Assembly: GCA_040371205.1 (NCBI GenBank)
Contig: AP031382.1
Location: 248,001-312,000 of the forward strand
Length of the DNA stretch: 64,000 nucleotides
Reading direction: 5' to 3'
From: Rhodanobacter sp.
GTDB lineage: Bacteria > Pseudomonadota > Gammaproteobacteria > Xanthomonadales > Rhodanobacteraceae
The position numbers were made by a program, and so were the translations under genes. The notes beneath the pieces are model-generated. The model was not told where the DNA came from and searched no databases. It was given only the letters and a program-made list of their open reading frames with translations. Below, one piece after another: positions 17,447-30,185 of this stretch; position 1 is the first letter of the stretch; every line of letters begins with the position of its first letter.

Positions 17447-18490
17447 ATGACGACGGATGCGAAGGGCGGTTTGCAGTTGGGCTTCGTCGGCCTGGGGCGC
17501 ATGGGCCTGAACATGGTGGGCCGCATGCAGGCGGCTGGCATCCATTGTGTGGCGTTCGACACCAATGCCGACGCGCGGACCGCCGCCGCCAAAGCGGGCG
17601 CGCAGGCGGCGGATTCGATCGAGGCGATGGTCGGCAAGCTGTCCGGCCCGCGCGCGGTCTGGCTGATGCTGCCCACCGCGGTGGTGGACAAGGTGCTCGA
17701 CACCCTGGTGCCGCTGCTCGGTCCCGGCGACATGGTGATCGACGGCGGCAACTCGCATTACGTCGAAGACCTGCGCCGCGCGAAGGCGCTGGGCGAAAAG
17801 GGCATCCGCTACGTGGACGTGGGCGTCAGCGGCGGCGTGTGGGGCCGCGAGCGCGGTTACTGCCAGATGATCGGCGGGCCGAAGGAAGCCTATGAGCACC
17901 TCGAGCCCGCGTTCGCTGCGCTGGCGCCGGGCGTGGCCACCGCGCCGCGCTCGCCGGGGCGCGAGGGCGACCCGTCGCCGGCCGAGCAGGGGTACCTGTA
18001 TTGCGGGCCGAATGGCGCCGGGCACTTCGTGAAGATGGTGCACAACGGCATCGAATACGGGCTGATGGCGGCTTATGCCGAAGGCCTCAACATCCTGCAC
18101 GGCGCCAACGTGGGCAAGCAGGCGCAGGTGATCGACGCCGAGACCACGCCGCTGGAGCATCCCGAGCGCTACCAATACGACTTCCCGCTCGGTGAGGTGG
18201 TCGAGCTGTGGCGGCGCGGCAGTGTGGTCGGTTCGTGGCTGCTCGACCTCACCGCGATCGAGATGGGCCGTGATCCCAGCCTCGCGCATTACGCCGGCCG
18301 CGTTTCCGATTCCGGTGAAGGTCGCTGGACGGCGCTGGCCGCCATCGAGGAGGGCGTGCCCGCGCCCGTGCTTACGGCGGCGTTGTTCGGCCGTTTCAGT
18401 TCGCGTGGCAATGATGCATTCGCCAACCAGGTGATGTCGGCGATGCGCCATGCGTTCGGCGGCCACGACGAGAAGCCGGCCAAGGCCTGA
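17447..18490 (+). CDS. gnd: 6-phosphogluconate dehydrogenase, decarboxylating, short (NAD-type) form
   Basis: 347 residues, shorter than the 468-residue classical enzyme, matching the short GndA/YqeC-like class. Oxidises 6-phosphogluconate to ribulose 5-phosphate and CO2. Seen are the dinucleotide-binding GFVGLGRMGLNMVGRM, DGGNSHYVEDLRRA, VGVSGGVWGRERGYCQMIGG and HFVKMVHNGIEYGLMAAYAEG with the catalytic Lys and Asn. The acidic residue in VAFDTN at the end of the second strand suggests NAD rather than NADP use (inference). It stands alone in its operon. Confidence 0.9.
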   Translation: MTTDAKGGLQLGFVGLGRMGLNMVGRMQAAGIHCVAFDTNADARTAAAKAGAQAADSIEAMVGKLSGPRAVWLMLPTAVVDKVLDTLVPLLGPGDMVIDGGNSHYVEDLRRAKALGEKGIRYVDVGVSGGVWGRERGYCQMIGGPKEAYEHLEPAFAALAPGVATAPRSPGREGDPSPAEQGYLYCGPNGAGHFVKMVHNGIEYGLMAAYAEGLNILHGANVGKQAQVIDAETTPLEHPERYQYDFPLGEVVELWRRGSVVGSWLLDLTAIEMGRDPSLAHYAGRVSDSGEGRWTALAAIEEGVPAPVLTAALFGRFSSRGNDAFANQVMSAMRHAFGGHDEKPAKA

Positions 18491-18599
18491 GTGTCATCGC
18501 GGCGCGGAGTTGACGCGCTGCGACGAAGGTTTTCCTCCGGCAAGAGGCCGTGTTTCCTGAATATTTCCCGATTGGTCTGGTCGCCCGAAGAAAAATATA

Positions 18600-18628
18600 T
18601 TGCATTGCACAAAAATGCTTGCTAGAGT
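18600..18628 (+). promoter_or_regulatory. Putative promoter of the phasin gene with TGCA-rich core
   Basis: TTGCAT (18600-18605), 17-base spacer, TAGAGT (18623-18628). The segment holds repeated TGC/GCA words (TGCATTGCAC...ATGCTTGC), reminiscent of the sites bound by PhaR at phasin promoters in other proteobacteria. Both promoter hexamers are only partial matches. Confidence 0.4.
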
Positions 18629-18666
18629 GTTTCCTACTACCCGCACACCCCAGCGAGGGCAAGCAT

Positions 18667-19050
18667 ATGACGCAGCAATTCAACACCCAGTTTTTCGCCT
18701 ACACCAAGCAAGCCACCGAGAGCGCGTTCAAGGCGCAGTCGCTGGCGCTGAAGGGTCTGGAGACGGTCGCCGCGCTGCAGCTCAAGGCGTTCGAGCAGCA
18801 GACCCGCGACTCCGCTGCCTTCGTGGCCGAGGCGCTGGAAACCCGCGACGCCGACGCCCTGCGCGGCCTGTGGGAGAAGGGCGCCAACCTGAGCCGCGAG
18901 CAGGCCGAGCGTGCCGTGGCGGTTTCGCAGGAAATCATCGCCGTTGCGCAGAAAACCGCGGAATCGCTGCAGGCGCTTGCGCAGGAGCAGCGTCAGGCCG
19001 CCAACGACGCGGTCGCCGCGCCGGTGGTCAAGAAGGCGGCCGCCAAGTAA
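18667..19050 (+). CDS. Phasin-family protein
   Basis: 127 residues, almost wholly helical and rich in Ala, Gln and Glu, of the Phasin_2 type (FNTQFFAYTKQATESAFKAQ, then LKAFEQQTRDSAAFVAEAL). Phasins coat polyhydroxyalkanoate granules. It ends with a lysine/alanine tail (VVKKAAAK), a histone-like end also seen in granule proteins that touch DNA. GAGGGCAAGCAT precedes the ATG at 18667. A strong terminator follows. No phaC, phaB or phaZ lies nearby, so the link to PHA is by family only. Confidence 0.85.
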   Translation: MTQQFNTQFFAYTKQATESAFKAQSLALKGLETVAALQLKAFEQQTRDSAAFVAEALETRDADALRGLWEKGANLSREQAERAVAVSQEIIAVAQKTAESLQALAQEQRQAANDAVAAPVVKKAAAK

Positions 19051-19107
19051 GGCAGCACGTCGCAACAAAGCACTCTCTGCCGGCATCTCCCCTCCGCTCG
19101 GCAGTCT

Positions 19108-19141
19108 GGGCCGGACTTCCCCAAGTCCGGCCCTTTTCTTT
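19108..19141 (+). terminator. Rho-independent terminator after the phasin gene
   Basis: GGGCCGGACTT (19108-19118), loop CCCC, AAGTCCGGCCC (19123-19133), then TTTTCTTT. Eleven perfect base pairs and a T run; one of the clearest terminators in the window. Confidence 0.92.
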
Positions 19142-19208
19142 AGGCGAATCAGGCGACGGCGGCCGTCCGGCGGGTTGTCCGCGAGGCGAGTTGCGTGGCG
19201 TGTGCAGC

Positions 19209-19238
19209 TTGTCGCTGCGAGCGCGGCGCTGATATACT
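19209..19238 (+). promoter_or_regulatory. Candidate promoter of the ATP synthase operon
   Basis: TTGTCG (19209-19214), 18-base spacer, TATACT (19233-19238), about 60 bases before atpI. The -10 is a good match, the -35 weak. No other likely promoter is seen between the phasin terminator and atpI. Confidence 0.5.
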
Positions 19239-19297
19239 TTTGCAGATAGGATCGCGTTCGCGGCTGGTATCGGTGAGAACCGGTGCGGAGAAGTTAC

Positions 19298-19666
19298 GTG
19301 CTCAACAGTCTCGATGCCGGTCGGCGCCTCGCATTGCGCATTGTCCTGCTGCAATTGGTGGCAGCGGCGGTGGTCGGTGCGGTGTTCCTGATCGCCAGGG
19401 GGCATCGGGAGGCTGTTTCGGCTGTGGCCGGGGGATTCACGGTAGCGCTGGGTACCGCGCTGATGTCCGTGCAAACCTTCGGTCGACTGGTCGGTGGTGC
19501 GGTAGCTTTCTTCCGCCTGCTGCTCGGCCTGTTGCTGAAATGGGCAGTGGTCGTGGGTGGGTTGGGGCTGATCCTGTTCAAGTACAAATTGCCGCCGCTG
19601 GCTGCCGTGACGGGGCTGGTGGCTGCTTACGCGGTTTATCTGGTGGCATTCAGGTTCAAGGGTTGA
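19298..19666 (+). CDS. atpI: ATP synthase protein I (AtpI)
   Basis: 122 residues with four hydrophobic spans (IVLLQLVAAAVVGAVFLIA; AVAGGFTVALGTALM; FFRLLLGLLLKWAVVVGGLGLILF; AAVTGLVAAYAVYLVAF). AtpI helps assemble the c-ring. The GTG at 19298 is chosen because GGAG lies seven bases before it; another GTG at 19283 is in frame but lacks a ribosome site. First gene of the ATP synthase operon, three bases before atpB. Confidence 0.85.
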   Translation: MLNSLDAGRRLALRIVLLQLVAAAVVGAVFLIARGHREAVSAVAGGFTVALGTALMSVQTFGRLVGGAVAFFRLLLGLLLKWAVVVGGLGLILFKYKLPPLAAVTGLVAAYAVYLVAFRFKG

Positions 19667-20828
<1,162 letters not shown>

Positions 20829-20922
20829 TCGACGCTGGCGGCGCTGGTCGCCGCCATCCTTTCGGTGCGGGTCGCGCAAAGGCCCGCACCGGTTCCGTTC
20901 CGTATTTGCAGGTAACGCAGCG

Positions 20923-21393
20923 ATGCTTCCCAACGGCACACTGATCGGCGAGATGATTGCTTTCGCCATCCTCATCTGGTTCTGCGTCCAGTTCATCTGG
21001 CCGCATCTCACCAAGGCCATCGAGGAGCGGCAGGTCAAGATCGCCGAAGGCCTCAGCGCCGCCGAGCGTGCGCACGCCGAGCTGAAGGATGCCGACGCCA
21101 AGGTGGCGGACGAGATCCGCAAGGCGCGCCAGCAGGCGTCGGAGATCATCGACAAGGCGCAGCAGCAGGCCAACGGTATCCTCGACAAGGCCCGCGCCGA
21201 CGCCATCGTCGAGATCAACCGCCTGAAGGCCGTGGCCCAGGACGACATCGCCGCGATGGCGCAGCAGGCGCGTGAGCAGTTGCGCGAGCGCGTGGGTGCG
21301 CTGGCCGTGCAGGGCGCGTCCAAGATCGTGCAGCGCGAGGTGGATGCCTCCACGCACAAGGCGTTGCTCGACCAGCTCGCCGCCGAGGTCTGA
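20923..21393 (+). CDS. atpF: ATP synthase F0 subunit b
   Basis: 156 residues: one N-terminal membrane span (MIAFAILIWFCVQFIWPHL) and a long charged coiled coil (ADEIRKARQQASEIIDKAQQQ), the peripheral stalk. Matches E. coli b in length. A 94-base gap separates it from atpE; atpH follows after three bases. Confidence 0.97.
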   Translation: MLPNGTLIGEMIAFAILIWFCVQFIWPHLTKAIEERQVKIAEGLSAAERAHAELKDADAKVADEIRKARQQASEIIDKAQQQANGILDKARADAIVEINRLKAVAQDDIAAMAQQAREQLRERVGALAVQGASKIVQREVDASTHKALLDQLAAEV

Positions 21394-21396
21394 TCC

Positions 21397-21927
21397 ATGG
21401 CCCAGGCAATCACCCTCGCCCGTCCCTACGCCCGCGCCGCGTTCGAGCTGGCCCACGCCCACGGCACGCTGCCTGCGTGGTCGCAGGCGCTGGCGTTCGC
21501 GGCGGCGGTGGCGCAGGACGCGCGCGTGGCCGCGCTCGGTAGCGACCCGCGCGTGCAGCCGGCGCAACTGGTGGCGCTGCACCTGCCGGAAGGCATGGCG
21601 GCGGATGCGCCGTTTGCGCAGTTCCTGGGCGAAATGGCCGAGAACCGCCGCATGGCCCTGTTGCCCGAGGTGGCCGCGTTGTACGAACAGTACCGCCGCG
21701 AATCCGAGTCGCAGCTGCTGGTCAAGGTGACCAGCGCGATGGCGCTGGATGCCGCGCAGGCCGAACAGCTCAAGGCTTCGCTGAAGCGCCGTTTCAAGCG
21801 CGAGATCGAACTGGAAACATCCGTCGACGCCTCGCTGCTGGCGGGCGTGGTGGTCGACACCGGCAGCGAAGTGATCGACGGCTCCGCGCGCGGCCGCCTG
21901 GAGCGCCTGGCCGGAGCCCTGGTCTAG
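21397..21927 (+). CDS. atpH: ATP synthase F1 subunit delta
   Basis: 176 residues; joins the stalk to F1. Opening ARPYARAAFELAHAHG and the C-terminal ELETSVDASLLAGVVVDTGSEVIDGSARGRLERL are the conserved delta/OSCP ends. It is followed by a 154-base gap with a tandem repeat before atpA. Confidence 0.96.
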   Translation: MAQAITLARPYARAAFELAHAHGTLPAWSQALAFAAAVAQDARVAALGSDPRVQPAQLVALHLPEGMAADAPFAQFLGEMAENRRMALLPEVAALYEQYRRESESQLLVKVTSAMALDAAQAEQLKASLKRRFKREIELETSVDASLLAGVVVDTGSEVIDGSARGRLERLAGALV

Positions 21928-22045
21928 TTTCACGCGAAGTCCGTTTCGCGAAGAGCAAAAACCGGCCATCCGTGGCTGGACAGTCAATAGGTTTCACGCG
22001 AAATCCGTTTCGCGAAGAGCAAAAACCAGCCATCCATGGCTGGAC
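21927..22045. repeat. Tandem 55-bp direct repeat between atpH and atpA, each with two hairpins
   Basis: Copy 1 is 21927-21981 and copy 2 is 21991-22045; they differ at three positions only, all G in copy 1 and A in copy 2. Each unit contains CGCGAAA-TCCG-TTTCGCG (perfect in copy 2: 21997-22014) and CCAGCCA-TCCA-TGGCTGG (perfect in copy 2: 22026-22043; copy 1 has one G-T wobble). The first copy starts at the last codon region of atpH. It is inside the operon, so it would be transcribed; roles in mRNA processing or in tuning atpA relative to upstream genes are inferred. Confidence 0.93.
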
Positions 22046-22081
22046 TCTTAAAAGAGCTTTCAAATTTCAGGATATCGACCC

Positions 22082-23632
<1,551 letters not shown>

Positions 23633-23694
23633 TCCCAGGAACGGCGCGCCGGTCGTGAACCGGCATTGCACAGACCCGACAGGTTGAGGCAGAC

Positions 23695-24612
23695 GTGGCT
23701 AGCGGACGCGAAATCAAAACCAAGATCAAGAGCACGCAGAACATGCGCAAGGTGACGCGCGCGCTCGAAATGGTCTCGGCCTCGAAGATCCGCAAGGCGC
23801 AGGATCTGATGAAGGCCTCGCGTCCCTACGCGCGGGCCATGCGCAAGGTGATCGCGCACGTGGCGCAGGCCAGCACCGACTTCAGGCATCCGTTCCTGGT
23901 CGAGCGCGCCAACGTGGCGCGCGTCGCCTACATCGTGGTCTCCACCGACCGCGGCCTGTGCGGCGGCCTCAACTCCAACATGTTCCGCCGCCTGTTGCCC
24001 GCGATCCGCGAGTGGCAGGAGCAGGGCGTGCAGGTGGACGTGGTGGCGATCGGCCAGAAGGCGCTGCAGTTCTTCCGCCGCATCAAGGGCGTCAACCTCG
24101 CCGGCAGCGTCACCCACCTGGGCGAGCGGCCGAAGCTGGAGCAGTTGGTCGGCGTGATCAAGGTAGTGCTGGACGCCTACTCGGCGAACAGCCTCGACCG
24201 CGTGTTCCTGGCCTACAACGACTTCGTCAACACCATGACGCAGAAGCCCACCATCGACGCGCTGTTGCCGCTGCCGCTGGTGGCCGCCGAGATGGAAGCG
24301 CACCAGGCGGCTGGCGAATCGGCCTACGCCGGCATTGCGCTGGAGCAGGCCCACGACTGGGACTATATCTACGAGCCCGACGCGCAGACCGTGCTGGAGC
24401 ACGTGCTGGGCCGCTACATCGAGTCGGTGGTGTACCAGGGCGTGCTGGAGAACCTTGCCAGCGAACACGCCGCGCGCATGGTCGCGATGAAGAGCGCGTC
24501 GGACAATGCGAACAAGGTGATCGACACGCTCACGCTGGTCTACAACAAGACCCGCCAGGCGGCGATCACGCAGGAAATTTCCGAGATTGTAGGCGGTGCC
24601 GCGGCTGTATAA
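23695..24612 (+). CDS. atpG: ATP synthase F1 subunit gamma
   Basis: 305 residues; the rotating shaft. N-terminal helix [22 protein letters not shown] and C-terminal [22 protein letters not shown] are standard. It is about 18 residues longer than E. coli gamma; the extra residues sit before [17 protein letters not shown] (around [16 protein letters not shown]). The start is GTG at 23695. Confidence 0.97.
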   Translation: MASGREIKTKIKSTQNMRKVTRALEMVSASKIRKAQDLMKASRPYARAMRKVIAHVAQASTDFRHPFLVERANVARVAYIVVSTDRGLCGGLNSNMFRRLLPAIREWQEQGVQVDVVAIGQKALQFFRRIKGVNLAGSVTHLGERPKLEQLVGVIKVVLDAYSANSLDRVFLAYNDFVNTMTQKPTIDALLPLPLVAAEMEAHQAAGESAYAGIALEQAHDWDYIYEPDAQTVLEHVLGRYIESVVYQGVLENLASEHAARMVAMKSASDNANKVIDTLTLVYNKTRQAAITQEISEIVGGAAAV

Positions 24613-24614
24613 GT

Positions 24615-24664
24615 GCGGTCATCCATGACCGCAATCCGAATAAAAGCAACCGCTTCGTGGTTGC
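24615..24664. repeat. Two small hairpins between atpG and atpD
   Basis: GCGGTCA-TCCA-TGACCGC (24615-24632), a perfect 7-bp stem directly after the atpG stop, then GCAACC (24646-24651) with GGTTGC (24659-24664). The first has the same ATCCAT apex as the atpH-atpA repeats and the hemC hairpin. Possibly an mRNA stabiliser or processing site; inferred. Confidence 0.6.
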
Positions 24665-24669
24665 ACTAA

Positions 24670-26163
<1,494 letters not shown>

Positions 26164-26205
26164 GCGACTTCCTTCCGACCCACTTCGAGTGCAGCGAGAA
26201 CCATC

Positions 26206-26634
26206 ATGACCACCACCATCCGCGTCGAAGTCGTCAGCGCCGAGGCCGAGATCTATGCCGGCGAGGCGACCATGGTCGTCGCCACCGGCGAAATCGGCGA
26301 GCTGGGCATCACGCCCCGCCACGCGCCGCTGATCACCCGGCTGAAGCCGGGCAAGGTCGTCGTCACCGACGTCAACGGCGAGAAGATCGACATCTCGCTC
26401 ACCGGCGGCGGCATCCTCGAAGTGCAGCCGCAGTCCGTGACGGTGCTGGCCGATACGGCCATCCGTTCCGAGGACATCGACGAAGCCGCCGCCCAGCGCG
26501 CCAAGAAGGAAGCCGAGGACGCGCTGGCCAGCCGCACCGACGCGGTGGAAGTGGCCGAAGCCCAGGCCAAGCTCGCGATGGCGATGGCCCAGCTGCAGGC
26601 GCTGGAACGGCTGCGCAGGAACCTCAAGCACTGA
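26206..26634 (+). CDS. atpC: ATP synthase F1 subunit epsilon
   Basis: 142 residues; beta-sandwich ([39 protein letters not shown]) and C-terminal helical hairpin ([12 protein letters not shown]...[11 protein letters not shown]) that restrains ATP hydrolysis in bacteria. Last gene of the operon, with a terminator 35 bases after its stop. Confidence 0.97.
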   Translation: MTTTIRVEVVSAEAEIYAGEATMVVATGEIGELGITPRHAPLITRLKPGKVVVTDVNGEKIDISLTGGGILEVQPQSVTVLADTAIRSEDIDEAAAQRAKKEAEDALASRTDAVEVAEAQAKLAMAMAQLQALERLRRNLKH

Positions 26635-26668
26635 GCCTTGGCTTGTCCTGGCGGTCGTATCGAATCAG

Positions 26669-26692
26669 ACGCCGGCCTCGTGCCGGCGTTTT
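26669..26692 (+). terminator. Rho-independent terminator of the ATP synthase operon
   Basis: ACGCCGGC (26669-26676), loop CTCGT, GCCGGCGT (26682-26689) then a short T run. Eight perfect pairs; its place right after atpC supports the call. Confidence 0.85.
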
Positions 26693-26766
26693 CGTGTCCG
26701 TGGTAGGTGCCGCGGCCGGTAGTAGTCTGGTGACATGTGGCCTGCATCGGAGCGAGGAGTCGAGCC

Positions 26767-27276
26767 ATGACCGTTCGCCAGCCTCTCGTCAGCCTGCTGG
26801 CGCTGTGCCTCGCAGCCTGCGCTTCCACCCCCGCGGGCAAACCGGCGAACGGCGAGAGTTCCGGCACAGTCAGTGTGCCGTTGGCGTTGGGCGAGACCAG
26901 CAGCGGTGGCGAGCCGCTGGACTGGAAGATGCCGTCGTACCCGGCTGCGATGCGGCAGGCCTGTCCCGCGCTTGAAGCAATCGACGTGTCGGTACGCGTC
27001 GATGCGGCCGGCAGGGTGAGCGATGTCATCGGTATCGTGGTGGACATGGCATTGCCGCCATGGGACGCGTACTTCGCCGCTGTGCGCCCGGCAGTGATGC
27101 AGTGGCGCTTTTGGCCCCTGCGCGTGGATCACTGGGCCGCTGACGCCGCTGGAACCACGCATGCCGTGGACGGCAGTGCACGGCCGTTCGAGCGTGAGTA
27201 CGCCTTTGATTTCGTCTGTCGCGCCGGCAAGACGAGCGTCTCTGTCAGGGCAAGAGGCGGCGCCCGCCCGCGCTGA
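26767..27276 (+). CDS. Putative lipoprotein with TonB-C-like domain
   Basis: 169 residues. N-terminus [14 protein letters not shown] has a lipobox with Cys18, so a lipid-anchored periplasmic protein. The middle ([20 protein letters not shown] then [17 protein letters not shown]) resembles the TonB C-terminal fold in pattern (YP-x-x-A...VDxxGxVxxV), though no proline-rich spacer or membrane anchor of true TonB is present. The ATG at 26767 starts the signal; the GTG at 26737 is rejected. Function unknown. It stands alone between the ATP synthase operon and glmU. Confidence 0.65.
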   Translation: MTVRQPLVSLLALCLAACASTPAGKPANGESSGTVSVPLALGETSSGGEPLDWKMPSYPAAMRQACPALEAIDVSVRVDAAGRVSDVIGIVVDMALPPWDAYFAAVRPAVMQWRFWPLRVDHWAADAAGTTHAVDGSARPFEREYAFDFVCRAGKTSVSVRARGGARPR

Positions 27277-27334
27277 TCCGGTGGCGGGAGCGGCTGCTAG
27301 ACTTCCCGGCCAGCACACGTCCTGGCCGACCCGC

Positions 27335-28705
27335 ATGAACCACGTCCCGCTGCACGTCATCGTCCTCGCTGCCGGCGCCGGCACGCGCATGAAGTCCACG
27401 CGGCCCAAGGTACTGATGCCGCTGGCCGGCCGGCCGTTGCTGGCGCATGTGCTGGATACGGCGCGCGCGCTGCAGCCGACCGCGATCCACGTGGTGTACG
27501 GCCATGGCGGCGACCAGGTGCAGGCCGCGTTCGCGGGCGACAAGGACCTGCACTGGGTGCTGCAGGCCGAGCGCCTCGGCACCGGCCACGCGGTGGAGCA
27601 GGCGCTGCCTGATGTGCCCGACGCGGCGCAGGTGCTGGTGCTCTACGGCGATGTGCCGCTGATCCGCGCCGACACCCTGCGCCTGCTCACGGAAGTGGAA
27701 GGCGGCTTTGGCCTGCTGGCGATCCGGGTCGCCGACCCTTACGGCTACGGCCGCGTTTCGCGCGACGGCAACGGCCGCGTGCGCTGCGTGATCGAGGAGA
27801 AGGACGCCACCGACGAGCAGCGCGCCATCGACGTGGTCAACACTGGCATCCTGGCAGCGCCTGCTGCGGCGTTGCGCGTCTGGCTGGCCGGGCTCGACAA
27901 CGAGAACGCGCAGGGCGAGTACTACCTCACCGACATCTTCGGCATGGCGAACGAGGAGGGGCGTCCCGCGCTCGGCATCGAATGCGCCGACCCGATGGAG
28001 GCGTCGGGCGCCAACGATGCGCAGCAGTTGGCCGGGCTGGAAGCCGAATACCGGCGCCGCGCCGCGCAGGCGTTGATGCAGGGCGGCGTGCGCCTGGCCG
28101 ACCCGGCGCGTGTCGACGTGCGCGGCGAGGTCAGCCACGGCCACGACGTGGAGCTGGACATCGACGTGATCCTGGAAGGCGCCGTGCATCTGGGCGACGA
28201 AGTGCGCGTCGGCCCGTTCACCCGGCTGAAGGACGTGCGGCTCGCCGCCGGCACCGTGGTGCAGCCGCATTGCGACCTGGACGGCGTGGTCACCCACGGC
28301 CCTTGCACCATCGGCCCGTTCGCGCGGCTGCGCCCAGGCACCGAACTCGACGCCGGCGTGCACGTGGGCAACTTCGTCGAAACCAAGAAGACCCGCATCG
28401 GCGCGGACAGCAAGGCCAATCACCTGAGTTACCTTGGCGACACCGTGATCGGCCGCGGCGTCAACGTCGGCGCCGGCACCATCACCTGCAACTACGACGG
28501 CGTGAACAAGTTCGTCACCCGGATCGGGGACGGCGCCTTCATCGGCTCCAACGCCGCCCTGGTGGCGCCGGTCACCATCGGCGCGCAGGCCACCATCGGC
28601 GCCGGTTCGGTCATCACCAAGGATGCTCCCGCGGACGCGCTCACGGTGGCACGCGGGCGGCAGCTCACCTTGGCCGGCTGGAAACGGCCGACGAAAAAGG
28701 CGTAG
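27335..28705 (+). CDS. glmU: Bifunctional GlcNAc-1-P uridyltransferase / GlcN-1-P acetyltransferase
   Basis: 456 residues, identical in length to E. coli GlmU. Makes UDP-GlcNAc for peptidoglycan and LPS. The N-terminal pyrophosphorylase has [29 protein letters not shown] and [13 protein letters not shown]; the C-terminal left-handed beta-helix has hexapeptide repeats and the acetyltransferase site [11 protein letters not shown]...[10 protein letters not shown]. As is common, it follows the ATP synthase operon closely. Confidence 0.97.
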   Translation: MNHVPLHVIVLAAGAGTRMKSTRPKVLMPLAGRPLLAHVLDTARALQPTAIHVVYGHGGDQVQAAFAGDKDLHWVLQAERLGTGHAVEQALPDVPDAAQVLVLYGDVPLIRADTLRLLTEVEGGFGLLAIRVADPYGYGRVSRDGNGRVRCVIEEKDATDEQRAIDVVNTGILAAPAAALRVWLAGLDNENAQGEYYLTDIFGMANEEGRPALGIECADPMEASGANDAQQLAGLEAEYRRRAAQALMQGGVRLADPARVDVRGEVSHGHDVELDIDVILEGAVHLGDEVRVGPFTRLKDVRLAAGTVVQPHCDLDGVVTHGPCTIGPFARLRPGTELDAGVHVGNFVETKKTRIGADSKANHLSYLGDTVIGRGVNVGAGTITCNYDGVNKFVTRIGDGAFIGSNAALVAPVTIGAQATIGAGSVITKDAPADALTVARGRQLTLAGWKRPTKKA

Positions 28706-28822
28706 CGCTGGGAGCGCGGCTATCGAGGCTCGCGTACCGCGCATCGCGGCAAAAAGTGTCCGGCCTGCTGCAGACGCGCCGTGCGCAAAGCTGCTGCCGG
28801 CGCGTCCGTGCCAGCGGGCGCG

Positions 28823-29815
28823 CTAGGCATACCGCCACCCATCAAGCTCCACCAACAGCTCGCTGCGGCAGACGTCGCCGTGCAGCAGCAGCACCGGCAC
28901 GCCGGGCAGCCGCTGCCGGAGCAGTTCGCGCACGTGCGGCGCATCGGTGGCGTGGCGCACGTAAGCCTTGAGGGGCGCGTGGGTGTCGAAGCCGGCGGGC
29001 ATGTCGGCGCTGGCCAGCAGGGCTTCGAGGTTGACCAGAATTTCGCCGAGCTGCGCGGCGGTATCGCCCTCGTGGGCGGAGGCGTGGCCCACCACGGCGG
29101 CGGTGCCGGAGATCGCCAGCGCATCCTGCGCGGGCAGGCGCATCGCGCGGGCGAAGCCCGGCGCGGTGCGGCCGTATTGGCGCGGGTAGCGCCAAGCGCT
29201 GGTCTGGCGCGGGTTCTCCACCGCGGTGCCGGCCTCCGCGCTGGCGAGCAGGTAGACCTGCAGCAGATGCGGGTCGCCGTGGTGGCCGATCGCGGTGGCA
29301 GCCGGATAGCCGTCGGCGAACCAGTCGCCGCAGCCTTCGGCGCGGCCGTCGCAGAACAGCTTGTAGCGTTCGGCGTCGCCCTCGCCCTGGTTGATCGCGC
29401 CCTGGTAATTCCAGATGCGCAGCACTTGCCGCTCGTCGCGGCTGCGGACGAAATCGCGCAGTTGGGCGTAGACCACGCGGGCCGCGCCGGCCGGGCCGCC
29501 GTGCTCGCGCTCGTCCAGCTCCAGCGCGGCGAACAGCCAGCCGCCGCCAGCCGACCAGCGCAGCGTGCCATGGCGGCCATGCCGTACCGGGCCGTCCACC
29601 TGCCACAGCTCGAAGGGCGTGGGGGCGTCGAAGGCCTCCAACGGCACACGCAGCAGGCGCGGGTCGCCGCTGGCGGCCACGTGGTTGCCGAAGCCAAACA
29701 CGGCCAAGGCGCCAGGTTCGGCCAACAAAGCGGTGGCGTCGTCCATGCGGTAGGAAATGCGCGGCGCGCATGCCGGGCCGGCTCCGGCCCACTTGCTTTC
29801 ACAGCCCTCGATCAT
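28823..29815 (-). CDS. xanB2: Chorismatase (XanB2-like), 3-/4-hydroxybenzoate forming
   Basis: 330 residues of the FkbO/Hyg5/XanB2 family, related in fold to the YjgF/RidA superfamily. In Xanthomonas XanB2 hydrolyses chorismate to 3-hydroxybenzoate (for xanthomonadin) and 4-hydroxybenzoate (for ubiquinone). Seen are FGFGNHVAASGDPRLLRVPL, RIWNYQGAINQGEGDAERYK, AWRYPRQYGRTAPGFARA and AISGTAAVVGHASAHEGD, all family landmarks. Start is uncertain: ATG 29815, 29845 or 29746. Divergent from an ACP and an acyltransferase that are also xanthomonadin-type genes. A dedicated ubiC was not seen. Confidence 0.88.
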   Translation of the reverse strand: MIEGCESKWAGAGPACAPRISYRMDDATALLAEPGALAVFGFGNHVAASGDPRLLRVPLEAFDAPTPFELWQVDGPVRHGRHGTLRWSAGGGWLFAALELDEREHGGPAGAARVVYAQLRDFVRSRDERQVLRIWNYQGAINQGEGDAERYKLFCDGRAEGCGDWFADGYPAATAIGHHGDPHLLQVYLLASAEAGTAVENPRQTSAWRYPRQYGRTAPGFARAMRLPAQDALAISGTAAVVGHASAHEGDTAAQLGEILVNLEALLASADMPAGFDTHAPLKAYVRHATDAPHVRELLRQRLPGVPVLLLHGDVCRSELLVELDGWRYA

Positions 29816-29902
29816 GCTTGCAACCGGGAATGACAAGGCCGCCATGTTACACTTTGCGGCTGCATTCCACTGATTCGACGACGTTTCCGGGGTTTCCTGC
29901 CG

Positions 29903-30175
29903 ATGGCCGAATTGACCGCTGCCCAGCACGAGCTGGCCACCCTGATCGTGGAAAGCCTGAACCTCGAAGCCGTCGATCCCGCGAAGATCGACCCGGACGC
30001 GCCGTTGTTCGGCGGCGAACTGGGGCTGGATTCCATCGACGCGCTGGAAATCGCGCTGGCGGTGACCCGGCGCTACGGTTTCCAGCTGCGCTCCGACCAT
30101 CCCGACAACCGGCGCATCTTCGCCAGCCTGCGCGAACTGAGCGCGTTTGTCGAAGCGCACCGCAGCCAGGGCTGA
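29903..30175 (+). CDS. xanC: Acyl carrier protein, xanthomonadin/aryl-polyene type (XanC-like)
   Basis: 90 residues. Phosphopantetheine attachment Ser44 in GGELGLDSIDALE; helix 1 LATLIVESLNLEAVDPAKID. The GLDSIDALE(I/L) form is characteristic of ACPs in aryl-polyene clusters rather than the fatty-acid AcpP (which has GADSLDTVE). It is divergent from xanB2 and followed 10 bases later by an acyltransferase, as in the Xanthomonas pig cluster. Confidence 0.8.
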   Translation: MAELTAAQHELATLIVESLNLEAVDPAKIDPDAPLFGGELGLDSIDALEIALAVTRRYGFQLRSDHPDNRRIFASLRELSAFVEAHRSQG

Positions 30176-30185
30176 GGCCCGCGGC

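Noticed and set aside
21927-22045. Possible CRISPR-like array from the repeated 55-bp unit
   Set aside because: Only two copies with a 9-base gap, no spacers of constant size and no cas genes.
26641-26766. Riboswitch or small RNA between atpC and the lipoprotein
   Set aside because: Only a terminator hairpin and short promoter-like sequence are visible; no conserved aptamer pattern.
29903-30175. Housekeeping fatty-acid AcpP
   Set aside because: The phosphopantetheine motif is GLDSIDALE, not GADSLDTVE, and there are no fab genes nearby.
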